64,000 bases of DNA, taken from positions 73,253-137,252 of the forward strand of contig JBCCIP010000009.1 in the NCBI GenBank assembly GCA_039111475.1. The letters are read 5' to 3'. A program made the position numbers and the translations under genes. Positions 63,672-64,000 of this stretch are shown piece by piece. Source of the DNA: JAUIET01 sp039111475 (GTDB taxonomy: Bacteria; Pseudomonadota; Gammaproteobacteria; Pseudomonadales; JAUIET01). The notes beneath the pieces are model-generated. The model was not told where the DNA came from, did not search any database, and worked only from the letters and a program-made list of their open reading frames with translations. Each line of letters starts with the position of its first letter. The stretch's first letter is position 1.

Positions 63672-63956
63672 GTATGCTAGATCTCCTGAAGATAGCCCTT
63701 CAAAAATAGGATCTGATTTATCACATACTAGTACATTGCCAATTGATTATCTTGCTCGTGACCTTTGTTTTGTTGCATGCTGAGTATACGAGTATGCACC
63801 TTCTTAGTGTAATGGTGTTGGGATGGTTGTACTTCAAAGTGAATGAAAATTTCGCTCCATAGTACTTGGCGTAGGTTATGCGGTGTGGTGATGCCAGAGA
63901 AGGATGAACGCCTGTACTTTGACAGAAAGTAGACTGATACATGTACATGTATATAG

Positions 63957-64000
63957 GGAACGTATCAACACAATGGCAGAATGGAAGAGCACCATGAACA
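63957..64000 (+). CDS. Anoctamin (TMEM16) exon g, cut by the window end
   Basis: The 3' splice site ATATAG|GGA is followed by GTYQHNGRMEEHHE in the right frame, continuing FPLHE|GTY, where family members have HDG-Y and begin the stretch before the first membrane helix. The gene continues beyond the window. Confidence 0.7.

Overview
The first ~59 kb is bacterial, from a Gammaproteobacterium that I cannot place to genus. Supporting signs are dense gene packing, the envC-ctpA-yibQ and asmA-mutY-yggX neighbourhoods, a his operon of the monofunctional-hisB type (hisB-hisH-hisA-hisF), an NtrC/sigma54-style nitrate assimilation locus and an LpxL-type acyltransferase. The last ~4.8 kb is not bacterial. 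It carries seven exons, with consensus GT/AG splice sites and fully compatible phases, of an animal-type anoctamin (TMEM16) gene, plus microsatellites. The window is therefore either a chimeric contig (symbiont plus host) or a bacterial segment inserted in an animal genome. A mis-join is the simpler explanation.

Layout. 1-3.9 kb: cell-wall genes (EnvC-like activator, S41 protease, YibQ-like deacetylase) and a tandem pair of DUF6316-like small proteins. 4-22.5 kb: a nitrate/nitrite assimilation locus in three transcription units, each behind a sigma54-type -24/-12 element. Unit 1 (+) encodes a membrane-anchored NirB-like flavoprotein, an 11-heme cytochrome, a DUF3365 haem protein, a small cytochrome c, a globin and a siroheme-pathway methyltransferase. 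Unit 2 (-) encodes nrtA-nrtB-nrtD-nirB-nirD-nasA and a fused DmsB/DmsC-like protein. Unit 3 (-) encodes a porin translationally coupled to a NasT-type ANTAR antiterminator. Units 1 and 2 each begin with a leader in which a small hexaloop hairpin (loop AAAGAT or AAAGAC) overlaps the 5' arm of an intrinsic terminator sitting just before the first gene. This is the architecture expected of an ANTAR-controlled switch, so the linked NasT very likely controls both.

22.6-25.4 kb: hisBHAF. 25.5-30.6 kb: asmA, mutY (apparently a CTG start overlapping the asmA stop), yggX, an MscS channel and a small lipoprotein with a duplicated operator-like motif. 30.7 kb: tRNA-Phe(GAA). 31-46 kb: mixed chromosomal genes (Yip1-domain, SDR, TlpA-like thioredoxin, DUF3089 hydrolase, RecB-like nuclease, serine hydrolase, lipid A acyltransferase, Sel1 protein, zinc metalloprotease). 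46-50 kb: a tightly coupled DUF3348-DUF802-OmpA-DUF2894 operon whose two middle genes look like the ion-driven MotA/MotB-type pair of Zorya anti-phage systems, but without the Zorya effectors.

50-59 kb: an AT-richer, loosely packed accessory block of exported proteins: a HAD-like lipoprotein, a large lipoprotein, a predicted outer-membrane barrel, a lipoprotein whose start codon seems lost, and two coupled trypsin-like proteases. 59-64 kb: animal-type DNA with the anoctamin exons.
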